In this document: positions 36,877 to 45,639 of the stretch, one piece after another
Layout of the letters: each line of letters begins with the position of its first letter
How positions within the stretch are numbered: the stretch's first letter is position 1
Assembly (NCBI GenBank): GCA_934148535.1
Contig: CAKPDF010000002.1
Coordinates: forward strand, 62,001-126,000
Origin: an uncultured Bacilli bacterium
Lineage (GTDB): Bacteria > Bacillota_I > Bacilli_A > RF39 > UBA660
Length of the DNA stretch: 64,000 nt
Direction of reading: 5' to 3'
Program-made: the position numbers and the translations under genes
Notes under the pieces: generated by a model
Databases searched by the model: none
What the model saw: the letters and a program-made list of their open reading frames with translations, nothing else
Told to the model about the DNA's origin: nothing

Positions 36877-36899
36877 TTTTTCTCCCTCTTTCTAAAATT

Positions 36900-37883
36900 T
36901 TAACTTTTCTCCCTAACTTTTTTTAACACATTATTATTATCTTCACTTAAATTTCTATTTTCCAAATAACTTGTATATAAACATAAAGAAGATAGGCTAT
37001 TATTTATTAAATCATTTAATTCTAAAACATCTTTATCAGATAAATATTTTTTGTCATAAGATGCAATATATTTCTTTAACTGTACCATTAAAAGTTTACT
37101 ATACATAGAAATATCTTTAGTAGAAGTTAAAAATTCCCTTTCTTCATTTTTCTTTGCTATCTCTTCATAACCAATCTCTGGTAACACTCTAGAATCATAT
37201 AATTCTTCCCTATTAGGTAAACTACTTGGATCAAATACTAAGCTTTTTACCATCATACTAACATTATCTCTAACCAATGTATTCTTTTTATATTCAATTA
37301 AAAAGTTAGCACCCTCTAAAAAGAATTCAAACTTACTATCTATTTCTTGTGGTAACCAAATTTTATTTCCATCACTAGCAATACCTCTAACACTATATAT
37401 TCCAGATTCTGGACCTTGAAATATATGCATATCATACACATTATCCAAACTATTATCAGGAACATAATTAAAACTTTCTATTCCTAATTCTGACATTTTC
37501 GATAAATTCTCCATCATCACTGATTGATTACTTTCATTATTTAATATAGAATTAGTAAACTTTATAAATTGTCTTTTACTCTCTTCATCACTAATAATTC
37601 TATATATTGGTAATAATATTTCTAAATGTATTAATTTTCTAAGTATTTTGTCATATTTATTAATTATATCTTTATACTCTGCTTTTACATAATGTTTATG
37701 ATATAAATATCCCTTATATTCTACTATTTTTAATTCACTAACAACTGAATCTACAAAAGACACCCAAGAAAATTTTTTATCTTGCTTTACTTTTGAAAAC
37801 TCTCCTATAAATTCTTGTAATTTTTTTATTTCTTCATTATTTAATAGTAACATACTAGTTGCTAAATTTGTTTCTATATTCAT
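36900..37883 (-). CDS. Lineage-specific hypothetical protein, family B copy 1
   Basis: 327 residues if started at ATG 37883, which has GAGAGG five bases upstream; two earlier in-frame starts lack such a site. The central block LVFDPSSLPNREELYD is shared with the gene downstream. Mostly helical, cytosolic by prediction. It is transcribed 24 bases before its paralogue. No known family. Confidence 0.7.
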   Translation of the reverse strand: MNIETNLATSMLLLNNEEIKKLQEFIGEFSKVKQDKKFSWVSFVDSVVSELKIVEYKGYLYHKHYVKAEYKDIINKYDKILRKLIHLEILLPIYRIISDEESKRQFIKFTNSILNNESNQSVMMENLSKMSELGIESFNYVPDNSLDNVYDMHIFQGPESGIYSVRGIASDGNKIWLPQEIDSKFEFFLEGANFLIEYKKNTLVRDNVSMMVKSLVFDPSSLPNREELYDSRVLPEIGYEEIAKKNEEREFLTSTKDISMYSKLLMVQLKKYIASYDKKYLSDKDVLELNDLINNSLSSLCLYTSYLENRNLSEDNNNVLKKVREKS

Positions 37884-37976
37884 ATTTACCTCTCCCATAT
37901 AATATATTTGCATCTATCCATAGATATTTTTATTATAGCAAATTATATCATAAAATCAATAATATTAACAATTAGT

Positions 37977-38004
37977 AAAAAAAGAATAACCATTACGGTT
38001 ATCC
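37977..38004 (-). terminator. Intrinsic terminator downstream of the small basic protein
   Basis: On the minus strand GGATAACC and GGTTATTC pair by eight (one G-T) around GTAAT, then TTTTTTTA. Confidence 0.85.
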
Positions 38005-38007
38005 TCT

Positions 38008-38052
38008 TCTCTTTCCTAATATTTTTGATTTCTCTTTCCTAATATTTTTGAT
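38008..38052. repeat. Tandem 23-bp duplication at the 3' end of the small gene
   Basis: The 22-base sequence starting TCTCTTTCCTAATATTTTTG occurs at 38008 and again at 38031. Because the period is 23, the duplication shifts the frame and changes the C terminus of the gene at 38016. Confidence 0.9.
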
Positions 38053-38231
38053 AAAGGAAGCCTTTCACGCATTTCCTCTGCTGAAAGTAAATTATATGAT
38101 GAAGTTGATTCTTTTTCTATTTTCCTTAATGTAGGTGCTGGACCTTTCTTATCAATCTCATATCTAGCAGTCCTATTTAAAAATTTAGTATTAATATTAT
38201 TAATAGTTACAATCTTCTTTTTCTTACTCAT
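38016..38231 (-). CDS. Small basic hypothetical protein with a duplicated 3' end
   Basis: 71 residues, rich in Lys/Arg at the start (MSKKKKIVTINNINTKFLN), no membrane segment. The last residues (ILGKRNQKY) come from the first unit of a 23-bp tandem repeat; without the extra unit the frame would end ILGKRRG at a TAA just before the terminator. The gene is followed by a good terminator. The function is unknown, and the short length lowers confidence. Confidence 0.6.
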   Translation of the reverse strand: MSKKKKIVTINNINTKFLNRTARYEIDKKGPAPTLRKIEKESTSSYNLLSAEEMRERLPLSKILGKRNQKY

Positions 38232-38321
38232 ACTATTATCCCCTCTCTGGAGTACATAGTATACTATATATAAACCATATTGTCAATAGTTTTTTAAAGC
38301 CTTTTTTTGCCTAATTAATTA

Positions 38322-39209
38322 CTAGTTATCATCATCTCTAATAAAGTCCAAAACTTCATTTATGGTGATATTAAAATCTTCAAAATTTACAGAAAACCAT
38401 TTAATATTTAACTGATGATTAAAAAATGTATATTGTCTTTTAGCGTAATGCCTAGAATTTTTCTTAATTTCTTCTATCGCAGTTTTTAAATCATAAACTC
38501 CATCTAAATATTTATATATTTCTTGATATCCTATACCCCCTAAAAGTGGTTTAGTTCTTATATTTTTATCATAGAAATACTTTACTTCATCAAGTAATCC
38601 ATTATCAATCATTGCATCTACTCTTTTATTAATTCTATCATACAAGATATTTCTATCACAAGTAAGACCAATAAATATAGCGTCATATAATAGTTTATCT
38701 GTTTTATTTTCATTAATAGCTTTACCTGTTTCATTATAATAATTTAAAGCACTTACTAATCTTCTTCTATTATTTTTATCTATTTCTATATTCCCTAGTT
38801 TACTACATAAATAATTATATATTTCTTCGTTAGTCATATCTTCAAAATCAGATCTAGACTTATTCTCACTTAATTTATAATCATATAAACAAGCCTTTAT
38901 ATAAAGTCCTGTACCCCCAACCATTATAGGAGTTTTACCTCTCTTAATAATATCATCTATTATCTTTCTAGCATCAATCTGATAATTATAAATACTATAT
39001 TCTTCATCTACATTCTTTATATCAAACAAATGATGAACTATACCCTCTTTTTCACTTTCTAATATTTTAGCAGTTCCAATATTCAAGCCCTTATATATCT
39101 GCATACTATCAGCATTTATTACCTCACCATTAAGTTTTTTAGCAAGTTCTACACTTAATTTAGTTTTACCTACTGCAGTTGGTCCTGTTATTACTATTAC
39201 TTTATTCAT
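38322..39209 (-). CDS. miaA: tRNA dimethylallyltransferase MiaA
   Basis: 295 residues. It adds the dimethylallyl group to A37 of tRNAs that read codons starting with U. P-loop VITGPTAVGKTKLSVELAK; substrate motif INADSMQIYKGLNIGTAK; DIKNVDEEYSIYNYQIDA; MVGGTGLYIKACLYDY; NRRRLVSALNYYNETG; and the C-terminal GGIGYQEIYKYLDG with RHYAKRQYTFF. It overlaps the preceding unknown gene by eight bases and is the last gene of the mutL operon, a link also seen in other bacteria. Confidence 0.96.
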   Translation of the reverse strand: MNKVIVITGPTAVGKTKLSVELAKKLNGEVINADSMQIYKGLNIGTAKILESEKEGIVHHLFDIKNVDEEYSIYNYQIDARKIIDDIIKRGKTPIMVGGTGLYIKACLYDYKLSENKSRSDFEDMTNEEIYNYLCSKLGNIEIDKNNRRRLVSALNYYNETGKAINENKTDKLLYDAIFIGLTCDRNILYDRINKRVDAMIDNGLLDEVKYFYDKNIRTKPLLGGIGYQEIYKYLDGVYDLKTAIEEIKKNSRHYAKRQYTFFNHQLNIKWFSVNFEDFNITINEVLDFIRDDDN

Positions 39210-39729
39210 AATGTCCCTCTCTTTTTAATGCTTTTGTTAAAAAAACTTTATTAGATACAATATCATCATTTTCAGACTCTATCCTTTTATTTTTAAATTT
39301 TAATCTTTTATAAGCATCATCTATATAATCATATAACTTATCATCTTGATTATTATTTATAAACTCAGAAACTTTAAGCAAATCATCAAGTATTCCTTTA
39401 TTTTTTACTAAAATAATTAAATATGGTAGTTGTTTAGAGTTTGTAAAAGTATTATTCTCAGAATTATAATGAATAACTCTTTTTTCTAGTATCTTCGTTA
39501 CAAGTAATATACTAATAAAATTATATTTTTGAAGTTCACTTTCATCAAATAATATATTAAAATAATCAATAATAATATTATTTTTATATAAAGATATATT
39601 TAATATTCTTTCATCAATTTCAATTTTTATCTTTAATTTATCATTTTCCCAAGCATAAGATTGATATAAAGTATATAAATTAAATAAATTATTAGTAAAT
39701 TCTTTAATATCTATATCTTTTCCAAACAT
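39202..39729 (-). CDS. Hypothetical protein in the mutL-miaA operon
   Basis: 175 residues, acidic and Asn/Lys-rich, no signal or membrane segment. Predicted mixed beta strands (about 25-70) and helices. It overlaps miaA by eight bases and the preceding gene by 19, so it is translationally coupled in both directions. It has the same size and organisation as its upstream neighbour and may be a diverged relative, but identity by eye is low. No known family. Confidence 0.65.
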   Translation of the reverse strand: MFGKDIDIKEFTNNLFNLYTLYQSYAWENDKLKIKIEIDERILNISLYKNNIIIDYFNILFDESELQKYNFISILLVTKILEKRVIHYNSENNTFTNSKQLPYLIILVKNKGILDDLLKVSEFINNNQDDKLYDYIDDAYKRLKFKNKRIESENDDIVSNKVFLTKALKREGHYE

Positions 39730-40193
39730 TTCTTCTTGCCTCCATATTTTTTAAAAGTAGAATTATAATAATTAAGTACTAACATAGTATCACTTATTGT
39801 ATTAGATTTTAACCTATTTAAAGAAAATATCTTTCTATCAATAATTTCCTTTATACTATCATTATCATCTTTCTCTATAAAACCTAATATCTCTTCTATA
39901 TCAAGAGAAAGTTTATCATCATTAATAATAATACTAATATCATTTTTTTCTGATGCTTTAACAATTAATATTAAAGACAAATATTCATATAAAAATCTTT
40001 CATTATTATCAAAATTAAGTTCTAAAGAATTAGAAATATCTTTTTCTTGAACTAAACTCAATTTTAAAACTGGACCCTCTATATATTCACTAGTTAAAGA
40101 TAATAATATTTTATTATTTTCATTTAACAACATCTCATAATTACTATATAATTTTAAAATTTTATTTGTTAGTAATACTATTTGATTTTGCAT
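39711..40193 (-). CDS. Hypothetical protein directly downstream of mutL
   Basis: 160 residues, cytosolic by sequence. N-terminal helix (VLLTNKILKLYSNYEMLLNENNKILL), then strands (GPVLKLSLVQ, SLELNFDNNERF) and a C-terminal helix. It starts two bases after the mutL stop and ends inside the next gene. The tight packing between mutL and miaA suggests co-expression. No family is recognised. Confidence 0.65.
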   Translation of the reverse strand: MQNQIVLLTNKILKLYSNYEMLLNENNKILLSLTSEYIEGPVLKLSLVQEKDISNSLELNFDNNERFLYEYLSLILIVKASEKNDISIIINDDKLSLDIEEILGFIEKDDNDSIKEIIDRKIFSLNRLKSNTISDTMLVLNYYNSTFKKYGGKKKCLEKI

Positions 40194-40195
40194 AA

Positions 40196-41989
40196 CTAGA
40201 CGCTCCTTTTAAACATTTTTTCTAATTCATATATTCTAAATTCTATAATAGTAGGTCTACCATGAGGACAATTAAATGGATTCTTACAACCTCTTAATTG
40301 ATTAATAATGCTTTCCATATCATCTTTTGTTATTCTAGTATTTCCTTTTATACTAGCCTTACATGCCATTGTAGCAGCAACATGATCTACAAATCTTTTT
40401 AAATCAAAATTTTCTTGCTCCTTAATTATTGTTTCAAAAATATTTCTAATAATTATCTCTTCTTTACCCTTCATAAACCAAGTAGGATGTGAATTTATTC
40501 TAATAGAAGATGAGCCAAAAGGCTCAGTCATAATATTTAAATTATCTAATATATCCTTATTCTTTTCTATAATTAAATAATCATTTAAAGGAAGTTCTAT
40601 AACAATAGGAACTATAGTATCAATATTATCTTTTTTAGGATGCGATAACAAATAAGAATACTTTTCATAATTTATTCTTTCTTGAGCAGCATGTTGATCT
40701 ATCAAATATAATCCTAATTCATTTTCACATACTATATAAGTACCATGCACTAATCCCACAGGATATAATTCTGGTAACTTTTTAACTTCATCTATTTTTT
40801 CTATATAAGTATTATTATTTTCTATAGTATCAAAATCCAATTCTTCATTATCACTACTACTATTAAAATTAATAGCGTCTTTCAAAGCATTTGTATATTC
40901 ACTAGTACATTCAGAAACTTGTGATCTTTCCAAATTTAGAGATAAATTTTCATATTTTGGTAATTCTTCTGGTAATACAGTTTTAGCTTCAATTTTGGGT
41001 ATTAATAATTTATCTTTTATAGCATTTATTACTAAATTATGCACAAGTATCTTTAAATCTTCAAAATTAGAAAATTTAATATCCAATTTTGAAGGATGAA
41101 TATTTACATCAAGTAGACTAGGATCAGTAGTTATTTTTAATACTACTATTGGATATCTCGTATCTTCTTTATAACTACTATATGATTCATTTATAGTCTT
41201 ATTTAATGAAGCATTTTTTACTACTCTACCGTTTACTAAAGTAGTCATATAATTTCTACTAGATCTATTTACTTCTGGCATAGATACATATCCTTCTACT
41301 TCATAATCATAATTAGCACCCATTACCTTTATCATTTTTTTAGTAACATCTGTCTTATATATAGAATGTATTACTTTTAATAAATTTCCAGAACCATCTG
41401 TATTAAGTAATTCTTTTTCATCATTTATAAGTTTAAATTTTATATTAGGATAAGACAAAGCCATCTTATTAACATAATCTACAATATTAGCAAGTTCAGC
41501 ATAAATACTTGATAAATGTTTTAATCTTGCAGGTGTATTATAAAATAAATGACTAACTGTAATAGAAGTACCACCCCTTAAATCACATGATGTATTTTCT
41601 ATAATATTACCTCCCTTAATATGTATTAAAGTTCCAACATCATCTTTAACAGTTTTAAGTACTACGTCGCTAACAGATGCTATAGAAGGAAGAGCCTCAC
41701 CCCTAAATCCTAAAGAATGAATATTAAATAAGTCATCCTTAGTATAAAGTTTACTAGTAGCATGTCTTCTAAATGCTAACATTGCATCTTCTCTATCCAT
41801 ACCAGTTCCATTATCCATTACTTTTATTTCTCTTATACCAGCTTCTTTTAATTCTATTATAATACTGCTACTTTTAGCATCTACACTATTTTCTACTAAC
41901 TCTTTTACTATACTTACACATTTTTCTACTACTTCTCCAGCAGCTATCTGATTCGCTAAAGTATCATCCATAACTTTTATCTTAGACAT
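40196..41989 (-). CDS. mutL: DNA mismatch repair protein MutL
   Basis: 597 residues. N-terminal GHKL ATPase: IAAGEVVEKCVSIVKELVENSVDAKSS, KVMDNGTGMDREDAMLAFRRHATSKL, GFRGEALPSIASV and NTPARLKHL. The C-terminal dimerisation domain has the endonuclease motif DQHAAQERINYE with ACKASIKG and NCPHGRPT, so it should nick DNA like other Gram-positive MutL proteins. MutS is not in the window. First gene of an operon with two unknown genes and miaA. Confidence 0.97.
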   Translation of the reverse strand: MSKIKVMDDTLANQIAAGEVVEKCVSIVKELVENSVDAKSSSIIIELKEAGIREIKVMDNGTGMDREDAMLAFRRHATSKLYTKDDLFNIHSLGFRGEALPSIASVSDVVLKTVKDDVGTLIHIKGGNIIENTSCDLRGGTSITVSHLFYNTPARLKHLSSIYAELANIVDYVNKMALSYPNIKFKLINDEKELLNTDGSGNLLKVIHSIYKTDVTKKMIKVMGANYDYEVEGYVSMPEVNRSSRNYMTTLVNGRVVKNASLNKTINESYSSYKEDTRYPIVVLKITTDPSLLDVNIHPSKLDIKFSNFEDLKILVHNLVINAIKDKLLIPKIEAKTVLPEELPKYENLSLNLERSQVSECTSEYTNALKDAINFNSSSDNEELDFDTIENNNTYIEKIDEVKKLPELYPVGLVHGTYIVCENELGLYLIDQHAAQERINYEKYSYLLSHPKKDNIDTIVPIVIELPLNDYLIIEKNKDILDNLNIMTEPFGSSSIRINSHPTWFMKGKEEIIIRNIFETIIKEQENFDLKRFVDHVAATMACKASIKGNTRITKDDMESIINQLRGCKNPFNCPHGRPTIIEFRIYELEKMFKRSV

Positions 41990-42130
41990 AAAATCACTTC
42001 TTCCACCTCCATTATATCAAAAAATATTTGTTTAGTAAATTGCAATATTTTCATATTTTACTAGTATTTGTAATAAAAAAAGAAAATAGTTTTACTACTC
42101 TCTAAAAGCTTTATTAATCAACTATAAAAA

Positions 42131-42733
42131 TCAGTTATTCTTTTCTAAATTTAATAAAAATAATATTTTAATCATCAAAAATAAGAATAAAAATGCTGTA
42201 ATATATGACTGCTTTGATAAAGCAAATATCAAAATACTCAAGGTATAAACAACTACTGAAATTAATTTTACATTCTTAAGTTTATTTTTCTTGTTATTAG
42301 CGCTAAAAATAATTTCTAACACCCCAACAATAAAACTAACAATAAGAAGTACCAAGTATGCTATATATAAAAGACTACTAAGAGGTTTTAATTCTATTAA
42401 TGTCATAGCACTATTATTTTTAACATAAAAAGGCATAAATATAAAACTAATAGAAAGAATATCAAGTATCGCAAAAAACAAAGTAGTTTTTCTATCTAAT
42501 TTATTATAATTATCACTTTCTGCTATAAAAATTAAGTCATCAAAAGAAGTTAAATCAGAAACATTAACATCTAATATTCTAGCAATATTCTTAATATCCT
42601 TAACACTAGGTAATATCTTACCATTTTCAATTCTAGCAACATAAATTTTAGATACCCCTAACCTTTCCGCTAACTGATCTTGAGTTAAATTATTTTCTTT
42701 TCTTAATTTTTGAATTTTCTTATTTACTTCCAT
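42131..42733 (-). CDS. XRE-family regulator with membrane domain
   Basis: 200 residues. Residues 5-60 are a helix-turn-helix of the XRE/HTH_3 type (IQKLRKENNLTQDQLAERLGVSKIYVARIENGKILPSVKDIKNIARIL). The rest carries about four hydrophobic segments (from residue 80), so the DNA-binding part is tethered to the membrane. It begins one base after the stop of the membrane-protein gene upstream, suggesting that the two act together, perhaps sensing envelope state. Confidence 0.8.
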   Translation of the reverse strand: MEVNKKIQKLRKENNLTQDQLAERLGVSKIYVARIENGKILPSVKDIKNIARILDVNVSDLTSFDDLIFIAESDNYNKLDRKTTLFFAILDILSISFIFMPFYVKNNSAMTLIELKPLSSLLYIAYLVLLIVSFIVGVLEIIFSANNKKNKLKNVKLISVVVYTLSILIFALSKQSYITAFLFLFLMIKILFLLNLEKNN

Positions 42734-42734
42734 A

Positions 42735-44324
42735 CTACATTTCTCCTTCTATACAAATAATATTATCTCTAGCAATTCTATTATCTTCATAATCACTTAT
42801 TCCTTCTCCACTATTAGGTTTAATAGTAGAAATAACAAAATCTACACTAAAAACAATTAAAAATATTATACAAAATATATGCTTAATATTAGAATTAATT
42901 TTAGAATATATATTGTCTAATACTGGAGCTAACAAATAAGTAAAACCACAGCCACCAAGTCCAAACACAAGTAATCCTTCTAAACAAATTCTACCTTGAA
43001 TATTTAAAAAATATCCACTATAATCCCAATATTTAGCATGCATGAATACTTCTAAATACCATGCAGTAGTATACTCCAATACCCCACATACAATTACAGC
43101 CATTATAAATAACTTCCAAGGATTATCTCTAAATTTTTTTAGCAAAACTAAAATGAGGATTCCACCCCAACCATATATAGGTAACCAAGGTCCATACATA
43201 GTTCCTCTATTAACAAATACACCATCACTGACCAAATGTAACGATACCTCCCATAAAAAACCTATAAAAGAAAATGTAAAAAAGAATAATATATATGTTT
43301 GTAAAGAATAATCTTTATCATAGTCTACTTTCAACCAATCTCTTACTTTATTAGAGGATATACTAAACTCTTCAACTGGATAAATATCATCTTTTATATC
43401 TTTCCTATCAAGTAACTTATCATTAAGTAATTTACCATTATCTATTTTCTTTCTTTTTTTACCCCTAATACTCATATAAACAGATGCCTTTGTAGCCTCA
43501 TAATATACATCAGAATAAAATATAGAAGATAGCTTAAATGTTAAAAGACTTAATATATGCCAACCTATAAAAGAAAGATCCAATTTAAATAAATTCCATT
43601 TTTCACCTTCTGTTAGTTGTTTAGATAATTTAAAAGCCTCTTTCTTACTAATATTAGGATTCTCTGCTAAAATATAAGGAACAAAATAATATTCATAGTT
43701 TTTTATAAACCCAAATACTATAGTTAAATTCCAAAAGAATTGATATAATGATTTCATAAATAATATATATGCAATATGTAATGTTTTCTTAGTTCTATAC
43801 GGAAATAACAATTTATCTACTTTAGTATTTCTATATTTTCTTTGTTCTAAAAAATATCTATTTTCTCCTATAACTAATACATCAATAAATATAATATTAA
43901 AAGTATATATCAATATAGTTGATATTAATACTAATATACCAACACTTATTTTATCACCAAATAATAGCTTATTAAATCCATTCAGTATTCCAAATACAAT
44001 TGATCTACTTGAATTTATTTCATTAGCAAATACTGATAATACACCTCTAGAAAATTTACTTTCAAATTTTTTATCTTCTTTTTTCTCTTTGCTTGTTTTT
44101 TCTAACAAATTATTAATTATTTCACTATTAGATATTTTTTGTTTTCTACTAACTAAACTCTCAATCTTTTCAGATGCTCTATCTGTTTCTAAAAAGTTTT
44201 TAGATGAATAAGTAAAACCACCTGCTAAAGCTACAGAACATATAAAAACAACTATGACATTTCTAAAATAATGATGAGCTATATTCTCTCTTGCTTCTTT
44301 TTTTATCTCTTTTCTATCAAACAT
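42735..44324 (-). CDS. Membrane protein: DUF975-like region fused to CmpB-type (PF06541) domain
   Basis: About 529 residues from ATG 44324, which follows AGGGTG; a GTG at 44333 is less likely. The N-terminal part (1-275) is DUF975-like, with a membrane segment at 25-45 and the cytosolic block YILAENPNISKKEAFKLSKQLTEGEKWNLFKLDLSF. The C-terminal part (345-510) is the so-called ABC-transporter type IV family, with FIGFLWEVSLHL, FVNRGTMYGPWLPIYGWGG and GVLEYTTAWYLE. The pairing with an XRE regulator suggests a role in envelope homeostasis, but the function is not established. Confidence 0.78.
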   Translation of the reverse strand: MFDRKEIKKEARENIAHHYFRNVIVVFICSVALAGGFTYSSKNFLETDRASEKIESLVSRKQKISNSEIINNLLEKTSKEKKEDKKFESKFSRGVLSVFANEINSSRSIVFGILNGFNKLLFGDKISVGILVLISTILIYTFNIIFIDVLVIGENRYFLEQRKYRNTKVDKLLFPYRTKKTLHIAYILFMKSLYQFFWNLTIVFGFIKNYEYYFVPYILAENPNISKKEAFKLSKQLTEGEKWNLFKLDLSFIGWHILSLLTFKLSSIFYSDVYYEATKASVYMSIRGKKRKKIDNGKLLNDKLLDRKDIKDDIYPVEEFSISSNKVRDWLKVDYDKDYSLQTYILFFFTFSFIGFLWEVSLHLVSDGVFVNRGTMYGPWLPIYGWGGILILVLLKKFRDNPWKLFIMAVIVCGVLEYTTAWYLEVFMHAKYWDYSGYFLNIQGRICLEGLLVFGLGGCGFTYLLAPVLDNIYSKINSNIKHIFCIIFLIVFSVDFVISTIKPNSGEGISDYEDNRIARDNIICIEGEM

Positions 44325-44424
44325 ACTACTCACACCCTATTAAAATAATTATAGCACAATACATCAAAATATAATTAAAATTAACTAATATAGTACTGTT
44401 ACTTAATTTTATAATACCTTACTA

Positions 44425-44877
44425 TCAATTCCATTTTAAATCTTCACCATTTAAATCATATATAAATTTCTTATTATTTTTATCGAAAGTAACACATATA
44501 GAGTTTTTATCATCAGTTAAATCTAATCTACTTTTTTTATCTTTAGGATTAACTATATAATCACCACTATCATCTGTACCAGAAGGTGATAAATATCCAT
44601 TATCTAATAAACTTTTAATAGTTATTTTATTTTGTTTACATTCTTCAGAGTCACAAGAAGTACAATTAATGTTTACAGTATTACTATATCTATTATCATT
44701 AATATATTGTTCACATGATAATTTAATTGAATTTATTAAATCATTATAAGAATTTTCTTTACTCCTATTTAATAATCCACTTACACTAGGTACAATTAAT
44801 AATGAAAGCACACTAAGAATAACTACAACTGCAATAACTTCAACTAAAGTAAATCCTTTATTACCTAATTTTTTCAT
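44425..44877 (-). CDS. Type IV pilin-like protein (ComGC-like pseudopilin)
   Basis: 150 residues. Short leader MKKLGNKG and then FTLVEVIAVVVILSVLSLLIVPSVSGLL, the N-methylation and cleavage motif of type IV pilins, with Glu at +5. A Cys pair (NCTSCDSEEC) lies near residue 80-90. It is a single gene with no assembly ATPase nearby; the machinery must be encoded elsewhere. It may serve the comEA/comEC uptake system or the pseudopilin adhesin at 4951. Confidence 0.85.
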   Translation of the reverse strand: MKKLGNKGFTLVEVIAVVVILSVLSLLIVPSVSGLLNRSKENSYNDLINSIKLSCEQYINDNRYSNTVNINCTSCDSEECKQNKITIKSLLDNGYLSPSGTDDSGDYIVNPKDKKSRLDLTDDKNSICVTFDKNNKKFIYDLNGEDLKWN

Positions 44878-44940
44878 ATAATCACTATCCTATAATAAAA
44901 TTATACAATAATTAAAATAATAAGACAAGAAAAAAAGAAT

Positions 44941-45345
44941 CTATTTTGCAGATTCTAATTTTTTTAATACATCTTTAGTAACTTCAATTGCTTTTTGTCT
45001 TAAATCCTCAGCAATTCCTTCTAACACAGGAGTTCCTTTTTCTTTAGCAAGTTCTACTAACTCATCTGTTTTTGTTTTTAAAAGAGCACCTTTTTCTTTA
45101 GCAAGTTTTAAAGCCTTTTCTTTATCTAAATCTTCTAAATCATTTTTAATTTCATCAACTTTAGTATTGAATTCTTTTTTCACTTCTTCTACATCAATTT
45201 CTTTAACTTTATCAGTTAATTCATTAATTTTCTTTTTAAGATCCTCTCTTAATTCACTACCTTTTTTAGGTGCAAATAGCATTCCTAAACCTGCTCCAAT
45301 ACCTATTCCAGCAACTAACTTTCCTAAACCATTTTTCTTACTCAT
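44941..45345 (-). CDS. YtxH-domain stress/envelope protein
   Basis: 134 residues from ATG 45345; GGAAGAGGA upstream supports this over the longer frame. The N terminus MSKKNGLGKLVAGIGIGAGLGMLFAPKKGSELREDL is the YtxH signature (glycine-rich membrane hairpin ending in LFAPKKG). The rest is a long charged helix. It overlaps the preceding gene by eight bases. YtxG/YtxH-like pairs are general stress proteins in Bacillus; here they appear as one operon with a division-like protein and a lipoprotein. Confidence 0.85.
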   Translation of the reverse strand: MSKKNGLGKLVAGIGIGAGLGMLFAPKKGSELREDLKKKINELTDKVKEIDVEEVKKEFNTKVDEIKNDLEDLDKEKALKLAKEKGALLKTKTDELVELAKEKGTPVLEGIAEDLRQKAIEVTKDVLKKLESAK

Positions 45346-45637
45346 CAATATCCTCTTCCTTTCCTTTAGTATTATCTTTTTTAGCAAACAACTTTCTCAA
45401 CATAAAACTAAGTCCGTCTACTATTTTATCACTTATTAAAGCTAATTTATCAGTAGTAACATCAATTATCTGGAAAACTCCATTCAATTTAGAAACCTTA
45501 CCATTAATATCATCTACCATTGTGTCAATTTTATTAATGGTAATAATTAACTTTATACCTAATACTATTAAAACTACCAATAAAATAGAACCTAAAATGT
45601 ATAACATCATTAACAAGAAAGTATTAACATCAATCAT
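45338..45637 (-). CDS. DUF948/YtxG-like membrane protein
   Basis: 99 residues. A single N-terminal membrane helix (LMMLYILGSILLVVLIVLGIKLIITI) is followed by a helical region with repeating hydrophobic heptads (INKIDTMVDDINGKVSKLNGVFQIIDVTTDKLALIS) as in DUF948 proteins. The C terminus is charged. It starts three bases after the preceding gene and overlaps the YtxH gene. Confidence 0.78.
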   Translation of the reverse strand: MIDVNTFLLMMLYILGSILLVVLIVLGIKLIITINKIDTMVDDINGKVSKLNGVFQIIDVTTDKLALISDKIVDGLSFMLRKLFAKKDNTKGKEEDIDE

Positions 45638-45639
45638 CT

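Noticed and set aside
38281..38321. Terminator of miaA
   Set aside because: GC blocks AGGC and GGCT near 38300-38315 do not pair, so no stem forms.
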